64,000 nt of DNA from Desnuesiella massiliensis (GTDB lineage Bacteria; Bacillota; Clostridia; Clostridiales; Clostridiaceae). The stretch lies in NCBI RefSeq assembly GCF_001403615.1, contig NZ_LN879455.1, forward strand, positions 372,001 to 436,000. The letters run 5' to 3'. A model generated the notes under the pieces. It searched no databases. It was not told the DNA's origin and saw only the letters and a list, made by a program, of their open reading frames with translations. Made by a program: the position numbers and the translations under genes. Below, one piece after another: positions 34,386-44,344 of the stretch; the first letter of the stretch is position 1, and the number at the start of each line of letters is the position of its first letter.

Positions 34386-35651
34386 CTAGTTGCCGCGTGG
34401 TAACTCAACACTGAAGGTAGTACTTTCATTTAAAATACTTTTAGCATAGATTTTGCCTCCGTGCTGATCCACTATAGCTTTAGCTATAGCTAGGCCAAGG
34501 CCATAGCCACCGGTTTTTCTTGCTCTAGACTTATCTATGCGATAAAATCTATCGAATATTTTATTTATTTGATCTTCTGGAATTCCCTCTCCAGTATTAG
34601 TTAAGGATAAAATAATGGAATTGTGATACTTTTTTAAAGTAATATTTACAGTTCCATTTTTGTTTGTGTATTTTAATGCATTATCTAAAAGAATCATAAC
34701 TACCTGCTTAATCTGCTCGCTATTACCATGAATCATTAAGTTAGGCTCGATATCATAAGTTAGGGAAATATTATTTTCAAAAATTATTGCTTCCATAGTT
34801 AAAATGACATTTTCAACAGCTTCACTTAAATTAAAGTCCGTAAATATCATTTTTATCTCGGAATAATCCATTTGGGTCAGATATAAAAGATCATTAGTTA
34901 ATTTTGTCATTCTATCTACTTCAGATTTAATATAATGAATCCATTTTGCTTGAGTGCTTATCTTATCTTCGCTGTTGGATAAAAGTACGTCAGCATTTGT
35001 ATTGATAACAGCAAGGGGGGTCTTTAGTTCATGGGAGGCATCTGCAATAAATTGCTTTTGCTTATCAAAGGCCTCTTTAATTGGCTTTATGGATTTGTTT
35101 GCAAAGAATCTGCTTATAAAGAAGATAATAATCATCATAACTAATACCACAATTAAAAAGGTATAAACAAGTCTATTAAGAATAGACTGTTGAGAAGTTA
35201 CATCTAAAAATACAAGCCTATAGCCACCTAAGTCCATTTGAGGGTTTATTATAAAGGCCCAATGCCTTCCATCTAAATTAAAGCTTCCTGTGTTAGAGTC
35301 TTTGGAAAAAGCCATTTTCATTGCGGATTCATAGAAATCCTTCTCCATTTGGAATATAGAAAAATAGTTAACTAAGTTTTTATTGCTGTCCGCTATTAAA
35401 GTAAAAGAGACAGAAGGCTCTGGAGGTTGCTCTGTGTTAGAAAAACTACGAGAGGTATTAGGGACATCAAAGCTAGCCTTAGGCGGCCTTTGGCCTTCAT
35501 TAGGTTTTGATAGTCTATGTAGTTCCAAGTTTATAGATTTACGAGTATTATCATAGGTTATTGCATAAATTGATATAAAAGCTAGGAGCATGGTAACAGA
35601 AATTATAACTAAATTAAGGAAGAGAAATTTATTTTTAAGCTTCTTAAACAT
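34386..35651 (-). CDS. Sensor histidine kinase
   Basis: 421 residues. Membrane helices at about 10-30 and 160-185 flank a 130-residue external domain with a low-complexity Pro/Ser stretch. His box FIADASHELKTPLAVINTNADVL; ATPase motifs LLDNALKYT, GEGIP and TGGYGLGLAIAK. Directly abuts its response regulator (start base next to the regulator stop). Divergent from the VTC-DUF4956-CotH operon, which it probably controls. Confidence 0.92.
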   Translation of the reverse strand: MFKKLKNKFLFLNLVIISVTMLLAFISIYAITYDNTRKSINLELHRLSKPNEGQRPPKASFDVPNTSRSFSNTEQPPEPSVSFTLIADSNKNLVNYFSIFQMEKDFYESAMKMAFSKDSNTGSFNLDGRHWAFIINPQMDLGGYRLVFLDVTSQQSILNRLVYTFLIVVLVMMIIIFFISRFFANKSIKPIKEAFDKQKQFIADASHELKTPLAVINTNADVLLSNSEDKISTQAKWIHYIKSEVDRMTKLTNDLLYLTQMDYSEIKMIFTDFNLSEAVENVILTMEAIIFENNISLTYDIEPNLMIHGNSEQIKQVVMILLDNALKYTNKNGTVNITLKKYHNSIILSLTNTGEGIPEDQINKIFDRFYRIDKSRARKTGGYGLGLAIAKAIVDQHGGKIYAKSILNESTTFSVELPRGN

Positions 35652-36326
35652 CTATCTTTCCTCCAAAATATAACCTACACCTCGAACTGTGTTTATACTT
35701 ACCTCTGAATTTAAAAACACTAGCTTTTTTCTTAAAAAGGAAACATAAACTTCCACATGATTATGCTCTGCCTCGGAGTCATACCCCCAAAGCTTTTCTA
35801 TTATTAATTCTTTAGAGGTGGCTATATTCTTCCGAGAAATGAGAAGCTCTAAAAGTTCGCTTTCCTTTAGTATAAGCTTCACCTCTTTACTTACCTTTGA
35901 AAGCTTAAGGGTAGAGAGATTTAGCTCAATATCGCCATATCTTAAGCTATTATCAGTAATCACTTCACCTTTACGCCTTGACAGGGCCCTTATTCGCGCT
36001 AATAATTCTTCTGTAGAAAAGGGCTTTGGTAAATAATCATCTGCGCCACTATCTAATCCAATCACCTTATCAGAAATTTCTCCTTTAGCAGTAAGAAGAA
36101 TAACAGGGGTAGAGATTCCTTCTTTGCGTATATTTTTAAGTATGCTTATACCATCCATTTTAGGCAGCATTATATCTAATATTATCAAATCATAGATATT
36201 GCTTAGGGCATTATCTAGTCCTGCATCACCTTCTCCAACGGCATCCACGGTATAATTATTTTTTCTTAATATTTGGGTTAAAGCTTCAGATAAATAAACC
36301 TCATCTTCTACAAGCAATATACGCAT
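35652..36326 (-). CDS. OmpR-family response regulator
   Basis: 224 residues. Receiver with LLVEDE, Asp in LIILDIMLPKMDG and Lys in LPKPFSTEELLARI; winged helix ending SEVSINTVRGVGYILEE. ATG 36326 follows CGGAGGGACTGCT. The first gene of a regulator-kinase operon, 250 bases divergent from the VTC gene; tandem 11-bp repeats in that gap suit an OmpR-family dimer. Confidence 0.92.
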   Translation of the reverse strand: MRILLVEDEVYLSEALTQILRKNNYTVDAVGEGDAGLDNALSNIYDLIILDIMLPKMDGISILKNIRKEGISTPVILLTAKGEISDKVIGLDSGADDYLPKPFSTEELLARIRALSRRKGEVITDNSLRYGDIELNLSTLKLSKVSKEVKLILKESELLELLISRKNIATSKELIIEKLWGYDSEAEHNHVEVYVSFLRKKLVFLNSEVSINTVRGVGYILEER

Positions 36327-36494
36327 AGCAGTCCCTCCGTTTTTAAATATCTTTATTGTATTATATCACAGCAAACCTTTAATTAATCTTAAATGCTTAG
36401 CAAAGATATTTAACTATATCAAATAAATCTCTATATTTTTTAATATATTTTTTCACAAAACTGAAATAAACTTTTGTTAAATTCCTGTAAAACC

Positions 36495-36516
36495 TTTAAG
36501 GTTTATTTAAGGTTTA
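36495..36516 (+). promoter_or_regulatory. 11-bp tandem direct repeat, OmpR-family site candidate
   Basis: TTTAAGGTTTA is repeated twice without a gap, one DNA turn apart, and a -10-like TAGAAT lies at 36522. OmpR/PhoB-type regulators bind such repeats and replace the -35 box. Confidence 0.5.
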
Positions 36517-36576
36517 GTAATTAGAATGAAATCAACAAAGGGAGAAGATATCTGAAAAAATGAAAGGAGTTTAACC

Positions 36577-37365
36577 ATGGCAATAGAGATTTTTAACAGA
36601 TGCGAAAGCAAGTTTTTAATTGATAAAGTCACATATGAAAATATACAGCATAAACTTTTGAAGTATATGGAATTTGATGAGTATAATAAGACCTATGAGT
36701 TTTATACCATTAGCAATATTTATTTTGATACTAAGGATAATTACCTCATTAGAAGTTCTTTATCTAAACCTAAATATAAGGAAAAGCTTAGACTTAGAGG
36801 CTATGGGATTCCAGGGGAAGAGGATAAGGTATATTTAGAGATTAAGAAAAAGGTCTGTGGTGTTGTTAACAAAAGGAGAACCGCACTAATGCTTAAAGAG
36901 GCCTATGATTTTGTAAGAACAGGTGTAAAACCTGAAATTAAGGATTATATGAATAAGCAGGTAGTAAATGAGATAGAGTATATTTTAAAAATATATGATC
37001 TTGAGCCAACTCTCTACCTAGCTTATGACAGAAAAGCATTATTTAGCAAAGAAAATCGGAATTTGCGAATAACCTTTGATAGGAATATAAGGACAAGAAG
37101 GTATGATTTAAAACTAGAGCAGGGAGATTATGGTGACAATCTATTAGAAGATGATCAATGGCTTATGGAAGTTAAAACTTCAAAGAGTATCCCATTATGG
37201 CTATGTAAATTACTTTCTGAATATGAAATAGTTAGTACAAGCTTTTCAAAATACGGTGAGGAATACCAAAGGATGCTATTAAACGACAGGAATTTGAAAG
37301 GGGAAATAAATTTATGCTTGAAACAATATTCAACTCAACCACAGTTAATACAACAATATCTTTAG
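36577..37365 (+). CDS. VTC-domain protein (polyphosphate polymerase-like)
   Basis: 262 residues. Basic/acidic tunnel motifs of the VTC domain: NRCESKFLID, ISNIYFDTKDNYLIRSSL, KEKLRLRGYG, VYLEIKKKVCGVVNKRR, LRITFDRNIRTRRYDL and DQWLMEVKTSKSIP. In eukaryotic Vtc4 these residues polymerise phosphate from ATP; bacterial homologues are unproven, and the domain belongs to the triphosphate tunnel metalloenzyme fold. First gene of a three-gene operon; overlaps DUF4956 by 52 bases. Confidence 0.87.
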   Translation: MAIEIFNRCESKFLIDKVTYENIQHKLLKYMEFDEYNKTYEFYTISNIYFDTKDNYLIRSSLSKPKYKEKLRLRGYGIPGEEDKVYLEIKKKVCGVVNKRRTALMLKEAYDFVRTGVKPEIKDYMNKQVVNEIEYILKIYDLEPTLYLAYDRKALFSKENRNLRITFDRNIRTRRYDLKLEQGDYGDNLLEDDQWLMEVKTSKSIPLWLCKLLSEYEIVSTSFSKYGEEYQRMLLNDRNLKGEINLCLKQYSTQPQLIQQYL

Positions 37366-38000
37366 GAAGCTCTATTATAACAATGATTGTATCTTTTGCC
37401 TTAGGGGCTATTATAAGCTTAACTTACATGAAGACTGCTAATAAGGGTAGCTATTCTCAAAATTTTTCACTTACCTTGATTCTTGTACCTACAGTTATAG
37501 CAATAATCATACTATTAATAGGCAGCAATGTAGCAAGAGCGTTTAGTCTGGCAGGAGCCTTTTCTATAATCAAATTCAGAAGTGCCCCTGGAGATCCAAA
37601 GGATATAGCTTATGTGCTATTTACTATGGCGGCAGGTCTAGCCTGTGGAGTAGGCTTTTATGGCTATGCAGTTTTGTTTACAATTTTTCTCTGCTTGCTG
37701 ATGTTTACTCTTAATCTATTTAATTTTGGAGCAAAAAAACATTCTCAGAAATTACTTAAAATAACTATTCCAGAAGATTTAGATTATGAAGGTGCCTTTG
37801 ATGATATATTTAAGCAGTTTACTAAAGAGTACGAGTTAAAGAGAGTGAGAACCGCTGACTTAGGCAGTCTTTACGAGCTCGTTTATATAATAACCATGGA
37901 TAACAAGGTGAATCAAAAGGAATTCATAGATACACTTAGGTGTAGAAATGGCAATCTAAACATTACATTGTTAATGTGTGCAGATACAGCAGAATATTAA
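37314..38000 (+). CDS. DUF4956 membrane protein
   Basis: 228 residues. Four membrane helices in the first 140 residues, with the family motif ARAFSLAGAFSIIKFRSAPGDPKDIAYVLFTMAAGLACGVG, then a cytoplasmic ACT-like tail. The gene starts inside the VTC gene with GAAAGGGG eight bases before ATG. DUF4956 and VTC genes are commonly adjacent, suggesting a membrane partner for the VTC protein; biochemistry unknown. Confidence 0.85.
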   Translation: MLETIFNSTTVNTTISLGSSIITMIVSFALGAIISLTYMKTANKGSYSQNFSLTLILVPTVIAIIILLIGSNVARAFSLAGAFSIIKFRSAPGDPKDIAYVLFTMAAGLACGVGFYGYAVLFTIFLCLLMFTLNLFNFGAKKHSQKLLKITIPEDLDYEGAFDDIFKQFTKEYELKRVRTADLGSLYELVYIITMDNKVNQKEFIDTLRCRNGNLNITLLMCADTAEY

Positions 38001-38016
38001 TTGGGAGGAGTTTAAT

Positions 38017-39621
38017 ATGAAGAACAATACTAGAATAAAACAAATAATAGCTGTTTGTATTGTAACTATATTTATAGCTACAGCACTAGTTTATAAAATA
38101 TATGCAAATAGTAAAAGCAACACTATAGGTTCTGCTACCAAGCAATCTGAAACAAAGAATGGAGAAAAAACATCCTCTAAAACAGCTTCAGATTATGAGG
38201 CAATATTTAAAAAAGATGGAGTAATAGATATCAAGGTGGAAATAGCAGAAAAGGATTTTAAAAGTATTATAGAAGATCCTATGGCTGAAGAGTATAAAAG
38301 CGCTAAGGTTACGGTGGGTGATGTAACCTTGGACAATGTAGGTTTTAGAACAAAAGGGAATCTTACTTTAAGATCAGTGGCTAATAGCAGTTCTGACCGT
38401 TATAGCTTTAGAATTAAACTTGATAAATATGTAAAGGGACAAAATCTTCTTGGATTAGATGAATTTGTTGTAAATAATATGTACTCAGATCCATCATATA
38501 TGCGTGAATATTTAAGCTATGAAGCTCTTAAGTCTATAGGTGCTCAGGTTCCAGAAACAGCTTTTGCAAATCTTTATATTAATGGCAAGCTATATGGTTT
38601 TTATCTTTGTGTTGAAGCCCTTGATGACAGCTTTTTAGAAAATAACTTTGGTAGCAATAATGGAAATTTATACAAACAGGGACAGGGAAGTACCCTTCAA
38701 TATGTTGAAGGAAGCAATTATGATAAGAGTGAGCTAAAGGTAGGAAAGGATGAAACAAAAGCTGACCTTAAAAACTTTATAAAGATTTTAAATGAAATGC
38801 CACAGGGACAGAAGAGAAATATTGAAAAAGTTTTAGATGTAGATAGTGCATTAAGATATATAGCGGCTAACACTGTACTAGGTAATTACGATAGCTATAG
38901 CGGAAACCTAGTTCAAAATTATTATTTGTATGAACAAGAGGGCAAATTTACAGTTATTCCTTGGGACTATAACATGTCCATGGCAGGCTTTGGAGGAGGA
39001 AATCTTACAACTATTCCTATTGATGAGCCGGTAATGGGGGTTAATATAAAGAATCTTCCTTTAATAAATAATTTATTAGCTGTAGAGGAATATAAGACAA
39101 AATATCATGAGTATATAAAACAACTTCTTAACTACTTGGAAAATTTTAAAAAAAGGGTGGAAGAACTTGCTACTATTATAAGACCTTACGTAGAGGCAGA
39201 TCCTAGTAAGTTTTACACTATGGAGCAGTTCGAAGCAAACATAAAATATAGCACTACAGATGTTAGTGCAAATACTAACATTCCGGTAGGGCCTTCTCAA
39301 GATAAATCGCAGAACAAACCCGATGCTGCTACAGGGGCTTCACAGAACACAAACCAAGGTGCAGCAAACGGGCAGAGACCTCAAGATATGCCTGGATTTG
39401 AAAAAGGCAATAGACCAGTTCCGCCACAGGGAGATATGAAAGGTGGTCCTAATGGTGGTGACATGAAAGGTGGCCCTGGCGGGGGCATCATGGGCGGTTC
39501 AACTTCCATTATAAATTATATAAGGGATAGGATTGAAAATATTAAGAAGCAATTGTCAGGGGAGCTTCCTACTACAGGTAATACAACCATGGATGATAGT
39601 AGGATGGGTGGCAGAAAGTAA
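38017..39621 (+). CDS. CotH family protein kinase-like, exported
   Basis: 534 residues. N-terminal membrane helix (about 8-26) and a CotH domain from residue 60: VGFRTKGNLTLRSV, YSFRIKLDKYVKGQNLLGLDEFVVNNMYSDPSYMREYLSYEAL, GKLYGFYLCVEALDDSFLEN and catalytic-loop-like FTVIPWDYNMSMAGFGGG. B. subtilis CotH phosphorylates spore coat proteins. The last 110 residues are Pro/Gly/Met/Gln-rich with DMKGGPNGGDMKGGPGGG repeats. A 5' in-frame ATG at 37978 lies within the previous gene; 38017 has TTGGGAGGAG. Third gene of the VTC operon. Confidence 0.87.
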   Translation: MKNNTRIKQIIAVCIVTIFIATALVYKIYANSKSNTIGSATKQSETKNGEKTSSKTASDYEAIFKKDGVIDIKVEIAEKDFKSIIEDPMAEEYKSAKVTVGDVTLDNVGFRTKGNLTLRSVANSSSDRYSFRIKLDKYVKGQNLLGLDEFVVNNMYSDPSYMREYLSYEALKSIGAQVPETAFANLYINGKLYGFYLCVEALDDSFLENNFGSNNGNLYKQGQGSTLQYVEGSNYDKSELKVGKDETKADLKNFIKILNEMPQGQKRNIEKVLDVDSALRYIAANTVLGNYDSYSGNLVQNYYLYEQEGKFTVIPWDYNMSMAGFGGGNLTTIPIDEPVMGVNIKNLPLINNLLAVEEYKTKYHEYIKQLLNYLENFKKRVEELATIIRPYVEADPSKFYTMEQFEANIKYSTTDVSANTNIPVGPSQDKSQNKPDAATGASQNTNQGAANGQRPQDMPGFEKGNRPVPPQGDMKGGPNGGDMKGGPGGGIMGGSTSIINYIRDRIENIKKQLSGELPTTGNTTMDDSRMGGRK

Positions 39622-39820
39622 ATCAAAGAAACGCGTTTTGTTTTAAAGATGTCAATTAGAAAAGCTGCCTTTAGATATTTTTATTTTTTTACCATACCTT
39701 AATAGAAATTTAATAATTTTAAAGCCACAGTTAGCTAATGATTTATTGAGATAATATCAATATTTAGGTATAATTTATACATGATTTTGAGTAGTATTTT
39801 GATAAATAGTAGGTGATGGA

Positions 39821-40387
39821 ATGTCTAGTTCTTTAATAACAAAGAAGGCTATTGCAAATTCTCTAAAGGAATTGATGAAGAGAACTCCTCTAAATAAAAT
39901 ATCTGTTAAGGATGTAGTAGATAACTGCGGAGTTAACAGACAAACCTTTTATTATCATTTTCAAGATATTTTTGAATTGGTAGGGTGGATATATAAGACA
40001 GAAGCTGTGGAAAGCATAGCTCAGTATAGGAGTTACGACACTTGGACAGAGGGATTTTATAAAATCTTTTTATATATAGAGGATAATAAAGACCTTTGCA
40101 TTAATACCTTGAATTCTTTAGGAAGAGAGCACTTAGACAATTATCTTTATTCTGTAACTAATGATTTAATCATGGGAGTGGTTAATGAGGTTTCAAGCAA
40201 TATGAATGTAAAGGAAGAAGATAAGAAATTTATTGCTAATTTCTATACTCTTGCTTTTACTGGGCTGGTAATTCAATGGATGAAAAATGGTATGAAGGAA
40301 AAACCTGAATTTATTATTAAGGAGCTTAATGAGCTAGTAGAAGGAAACTTTATAAAAGCCTTGCAAAGATATGAAAATAAGCTGTGA
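39821..40387 (+). CDS. TetR family regulator (DhaS-like)
   Basis: 188 residues. Helix-turn-helix ALITKKAIANSLKELMKRTPLNKISVKDVVDNCGVNRQTFYYHF and a C-terminal TetR_C-like domain with GLVIQWMKNGMKEKPEFIIKEL, as in DhaS/YbzC-like TetR proteins. AGGTGATGGA precedes ATG. It is 171 bases upstream of an ABC-2 exporter on the same strand, its likely target. Confidence 0.87.
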   Translation: MSSSLITKKAIANSLKELMKRTPLNKISVKDVVDNCGVNRQTFYYHFQDIFELVGWIYKTEAVESIAQYRSYDTWTEGFYKIFLYIEDNKDLCINTLNSLGREHLDNYLYSVTNDLIMGVVNEVSSNMNVKEEDKKFIANFYTLAFTGLVIQWMKNGMKEKPEFIIKELNELVEGNFIKALQRYENKL

Positions 40388-40558
40388 TAAACTTTTGTTT
40401 ATTACGGTTTATTTTTTTAAGCTACTTATTGCTTATGCTACTTTGAAAATAATTAAATTAATAGAAAATAATTGAAGGTATTGCGCGTTAAGTTGTCTAA
40501 TATACTATAATAAAACTAAGGGTATAACATTAGAATAAGTAGGAGGAGGAGAATAATT

Positions 40559-41470
40559 GTGAGTTTGGCTTTATGTGTGAATAATCTTACAAAAAACTAT
40601 GGTAATTTTACCGCAGTGAACAGTCTTAGTTTAGAGGTCAAAGAGGGGGAAATATTTGGAATTCTTGGCCCTAATGGAGCAGGAAAAACTACGACTCTTG
40701 AATGCATTGAAGGAGTAAAATCCTTTGATAAGGGAACAATTAACATCTTCGGTGAGAATGTGATGAAAAATAAAAATATTTATAAGTTAATAGGCGTTCA
40801 GCTTCAATCTACATCACTTCAGGGAAATATGACAGTTGTAGAAGCTATGACTCTTTTTTGTAAATGGCAAAAGGTAGCTATTAGAGAAGATTTACTTGAA
40901 ATATACGGACTTAAAGATTGCTACAAAAAGCAATACAGTACTCTGTCAGCAGGACAGAAGCGAAGGTTACACTTAGCACTGGCAACAGCACATAATCCTA
41001 AGCTGATTATTTTAGATGAGCCCACTGCAGGTCTTGACGTAGAAGGGAGAATAAACCTTCACAATGAGATAAGAAAGCTTAAGGAGAAAGGGGCTACCAT
41101 AATTTTAGCAAGTCATGATATGGCAGAGGTAGAAGCCTTATGTGATAGAATGGCAATTATATTTAAAGGTAAGATTGCAGCTACAGGAACACCTTATGAA
41201 GTGTCTGCAGCAGGAAAGGGAAACAAGAAAGTAATAGTAAAAACTCTAAACAGTACACTACTTAATAATAAGAACTATAAATATAGCAGTGTAGAAGAAA
41301 TTTCTCAAGACTATATTACTTTAATTGTGGACAATATTACTGAGGGATTAAATGAAATAATACAAGTAGTTAAGGAAAAACAGGATATCATCACAGATAT
41401 AAAGGTTGAAGGAACGTCCTTAGAGGAAAGATTTATAGAAATTATAAATACTAAAAGAGAGGTGATATAA
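40559..41470 (+). CDS. ABC-2 type exporter ATP-binding protein
   Basis: 303 residues. Walker A GPNGAGKT, signature LSAGQKRRLHLALA, Walker B LIILDEPTAGLD, switch ASHDMAEVEALC, plus a C-terminal extension typical of drug/antibiotic exporters (CcmA family). GTG start with AGGAGGAGGAG seven bases before. One base separates it from the permease gene. Confidence 0.88.
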   Translation: MSLALCVNNLTKNYGNFTAVNSLSLEVKEGEIFGILGPNGAGKTTTLECIEGVKSFDKGTINIFGENVMKNKNIYKLIGVQLQSTSLQGNMTVVEAMTLFCKWQKVAIREDLLEIYGLKDCYKKQYSTLSAGQKRRLHLALATAHNPKLIILDEPTAGLDVEGRINLHNEIRKLKEKGATIILASHDMAEVEALCDRMAIIFKGKIAATGTPYEVSAAGKGNKKVIVKTLNSTLLNNKNYKYSSVEEISQDYITLIVDNITEGLNEIIQVVKEKQDIITDIKVEGTSLEERFIEIINTKREVI

Positions 41471-41471
41471 C

Positions 41472-42191
41472 ATGAGTGGATTTATTTATAGCGCTATTTT
41501 ACAATGGAAGCTTGATTTTAGGAATAAAGGCATTTTGCTTGCTTATTATATAATACCTCTTATTTTCTATTTAGTAATGGGTTCTGTATTTTCAACAATA
41601 AACCCTCTTTCACAACAGACCTTAATACAGTCCATGACCATATTTAGTATTTCAATGGGAGCATTTTTTGGAACTCCAGATCCTTTGCTTGAGTTGTTTG
41701 CCTCTGAGTCCAAAAAGGCTTATAAGGTAGCTAATGTTCCTCTATGGGCAATGCTTGCAACAAATTTTATATCTGCCTTAGTGCATATGTGTATAGTCTC
41801 TGTAATCATCTATATATCAGCGCCCATTATATTTAAAGCAAACCTTCCAACAAATCCACTTAGTTATTTCTTAGCTTTGCTGCTGTTTATTACTATTAGT
41901 ATCCTTATAGGCATCCTTATAGGAATAACCGCTAAAAAAATCTCTACCATGACTATGTTATCGCAGCTTGTTTTTTTACCTTCTTTATTGCTTAGTGGAA
42001 TCATGTTTCCATCAAATATGTTGCCAAGCTTCTTTGTAAAGGTAAGCAAAGTATTTCCAGCAACCCATTCTATGAAGATTTTGACTGCTTCTGATGGAAT
42101 AACTTTAAGTTTAATAATACCCTTAATAGCCATAGGAGTTGTAGTAATAGGAGCATTGGCATTGATATATCAGAAAGCTTTGAAGGATTAA
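41472..42191 (+). CDS. ABC-2 type permease
   Basis: 239 residues with six membrane helices. The central VFLPSLLLSGIMFPSNMLPSF...FPATHSMKIL is the ABC-2 signature. AGAGGTGATATAAC precedes ATG. Forms a two-component exporter with the upstream ATPase, probably repressed by the TetR gene at 39821. Confidence 0.87.
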   Translation: MSGFIYSAILQWKLDFRNKGILLAYYIIPLIFYLVMGSVFSTINPLSQQTLIQSMTIFSISMGAFFGTPDPLLELFASESKKAYKVANVPLWAMLATNFISALVHMCIVSVIIYISAPIIFKANLPTNPLSYFLALLLFITISILIGILIGITAKKISTMTMLSQLVFLPSLLLSGIMFPSNMLPSFFVKVSKVFPATHSMKILTASDGITLSLIIPLIAIGVVVIGALALIYQKALKD

Positions 42192-42227
42192 AAAATATAG
42201 ATTATCACTTTGTGTAGTAATCTATGC

Positions 42228-42510
42228 CTAATAACATATAAAACATTCAATATTCATTAAGTTTATTTCACTATAATACCAATGAGATTTATTCCAAATC
42301 CAGCAGCCTAAAAAGTTCTTATTAATCAATATAGGTTTGGACCAAAATTCAGCATGGTTGTTTAGCCATATATAGGTAAATTTAAATAAGCAAGGAATAG
42401 CAGTATTAGGAGCAATGGTTTTTGCATTAGGCGCTTTTGTAAAACCCATTGCTTTAGCTTTTTCTTTTGAAGGTATAAAAGCTGGGACGGGCCTCTCAGG
42501 AGGATTATAG
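42228..42510. other. 728-base gap: possible decayed small gene, then a C-family repeat
   Basis: Between 42192 and 42919 there is no convincing gene. A 73-codon minus-strand frame (42449-42228) ends in a Trp-rich segment (WIWNKSHWYYSEI). A plus-strand fragment at about 42384-42510 reads GIAVLGAMVFALGAFVKPIA and then stops. Either could be a remnant; neither has a clear ribosome site or a recognised family. 42197-42223 holds a weak hairpin; 42511-42700 shows nothing. Confidence 0.25.
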
Positions 42511-42700
42511 TTTTGTACAGCATTTGGACTCCCTACAGGAGAAGTGTTGGTGCAACCTCATCTATTTAAGTTATAATAGTCATTCATAGAAATTATAACG
42601 CTCCTTAATAATTACTTTATTATATATTATGCTTTTTCAAAGATTAGAGTTCAGAGATAAAAGAATAAAGTAAATAAAAAACTTAAAAAATGCTTTTTTA

Positions 42701-42914
42701 ATTCACAGTTCACAATTCACAATGCACAATTATAGTTGATTTTTCTCCGTTACTCTACGAAAAATCTATGATTATATTTTTTATAAAAGTAAAGCGTGGC
42801 TAAGCATTAGCCACGCTTTATAAATTCACATTTTTTCGTAATGTCAGTTAAGAAAAAATTTCCTTCATTGTGAATTGTGCACTAAATAAAAATTATTTCG
42901 TAATTTTTATTTAG
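42701..42914. repeat. C-family intergenic repeat, intact copy (empty intron site)
   Basis: Ends are inverted repeats: AGTTCACAATTCACAATG at the left and CATTGTGAATTGTGCACTAA near the right. Inside are GCGTGGCTAAGCATTAGCCACGC, a strong hairpin, and an A/T-rich hairpin AAATAAAAATT...AATTTTTATTT that abuts the gltA stop. The equivalent copy at 54413-56155 is split by the group II intron. Confidence 0.65.
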
Positions 42915-42919
42915 AATGA

Positions 42920-44302
42920 TTATTTACTTAAGAACTCATTAATAGCCTTAGCTGCCTTCTTACCAGCACCCATAGCTAGAATAACCGTAGCTGCTCCTGT
43001 AACAGCATCTCCTCCAGCATATACTCTTTCTCTAGAGGTTAAACCTGTTTCTTCTTCAGCGATGATGCATTTTCTCTTATTTATATCTAGACCCTTTGTT
43101 GTAGATGAAATCAATGGATTTGGGGAAGTTCCTAAGGACATGATTACTGTGTCCACATCCATGATAAACTCAGAATTTGGAACTTCTACTGGCTTTCTTC
43201 TTCCTGAAGCATCAGGTTCTCCAAGCTCCATTTTTATGCATTTCATTCCGCTAACCCAGCCTTTTTCATCGGTTAATATCTCTATAGGATTAGTTAAAAG
43301 GTCAAAGATTACTCCTTCTTCCTTAGCATGATGTACTTCTTCTACTCTAGCTGGAAGTTCTGATTCAGATCTTCTATAAACTATATGAACCTCTGCTCCT
43401 AGTCTTAAAGCAGTTCTAGCAGCGTCCATAGCCACATTTCCTCCCCCTACTACAGCTACCTTCTGTCCAACTCTTATAGGAGTGGAGTACTCTTCTTTGA
43501 AGGCCTTCATAAGGTTGTTTCTTGTTAAGAATTCGTTAGCAGAAGCTACACCATTAGCATTTTCACCTGGTATGCCCATAAAGTTTGGAAGTCCTGCTCC
43601 AGAGCCTATGAATACTGCCTCAAAGCCTTCTTCCTCCATAAGCTCATCTATAGTTACAGTTCTTCCCACTATAACATTAGTTTCAATTTTTACTCCAAGC
43701 TTTTTAACATTCTCTATTTCATGCTTAACTACAGTATCCTTTGGAAGTCTGAACTCCGGAATACCGTATACTAAAACTCCACCTGGCTCATGTAGTGCTT
43801 CAAATATAGTTACATTATAGCCTTTTTTGGCTAAGTCGCCTGCACAGGTAAGCCCTGCTGGTCCACTTCCTATTACTGCAACCTTTTTATTCTTATTTTC
43901 TTCTACTTCACTTAAGTCTACCTTGTTTTCTCTTGACCAGTCCGCTACAAATCTTTCAAGCTTTCCTATAGCTACTGCTTCACCTTTTATGCCAAGGACA
44001 CATTTTCCTTCACATTGGCTTTCTTGTGGACAGACTCTTCCACAAACTGCTGGCAGTGCACTAGATTTAGCAATAATCTTTGCTGCTTCTTCTATGTTAC
44101 CACTTTTAACTTGCTCTATAAATTCTGGTATGTTAATAGAAACAGGACAATCCCCAACACATCTTGGGTTTTTGCAATTTAAGCATCTTGATGCTTCCAA
44201 AACTGCTTCCTCTAAGGAATATCCTAAACATACTTCTTCAAAATTATTAGCTCTTACTTTTGGATCTTGTTCTTTTATTGGGGTTCTCTTCATTCTATCC
44301 AT
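42920..44302 (-). CDS. gltA: NADPH-dependent glutamate synthase-type flavoprotein (GltA/NfnB)
   Basis: 460 residues. N-terminal Cys clusters for two [4Fe-4S] centres (ASRCLNCKNPRCVGDCPV and CGRVCPQESQCEGKC), FAD motif VIGSGPAGLTCAG, NADPH motif VAVVGGGNVAMDAART and C-terminal GGDAVTGAATVILAMGAGKKAA. The partner gene encodes an NfnA/PyrK-like FAD/[2Fe-2S] subunit, so the pair is better read as NfnAB (NADH-dependent reduced ferredoxin:NADP oxidoreductase, electron-bifurcating) than as a glutamate synthase, since no large subunit is near. GGAGGG precedes ATG 44302. Confidence 0.9.
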   Translation of the reverse strand: MDRMKRTPIKEQDPKVRANNFEEVCLGYSLEEAVLEASRCLNCKNPRCVGDCPVSINIPEFIEQVKSGNIEEAAKIIAKSSALPAVCGRVCPQESQCEGKCVLGIKGEAVAIGKLERFVADWSRENKVDLSEVEENKNKKVAVIGSGPAGLTCAGDLAKKGYNVTIFEALHEPGGVLVYGIPEFRLPKDTVVKHEIENVKKLGVKIETNVIVGRTVTIDELMEEEGFEAVFIGSGAGLPNFMGIPGENANGVASANEFLTRNNLMKAFKEEYSTPIRVGQKVAVVGGGNVAMDAARTALRLGAEVHIVYRRSESELPARVEEVHHAKEEGVIFDLLTNPIEILTDEKGWVSGMKCIKMELGEPDASGRRKPVEVPNSEFIMDVDTVIMSLGTSPNPLISSTTKGLDINKRKCIIAEEETGLTSRERVYAGGDAVTGAATVILAMGAGKKAAKAINEFLSK

Positions 44303-44344
44303 TATTTATCCCTCCTTGTATTCCTTTCGCGCACATAATGATTA

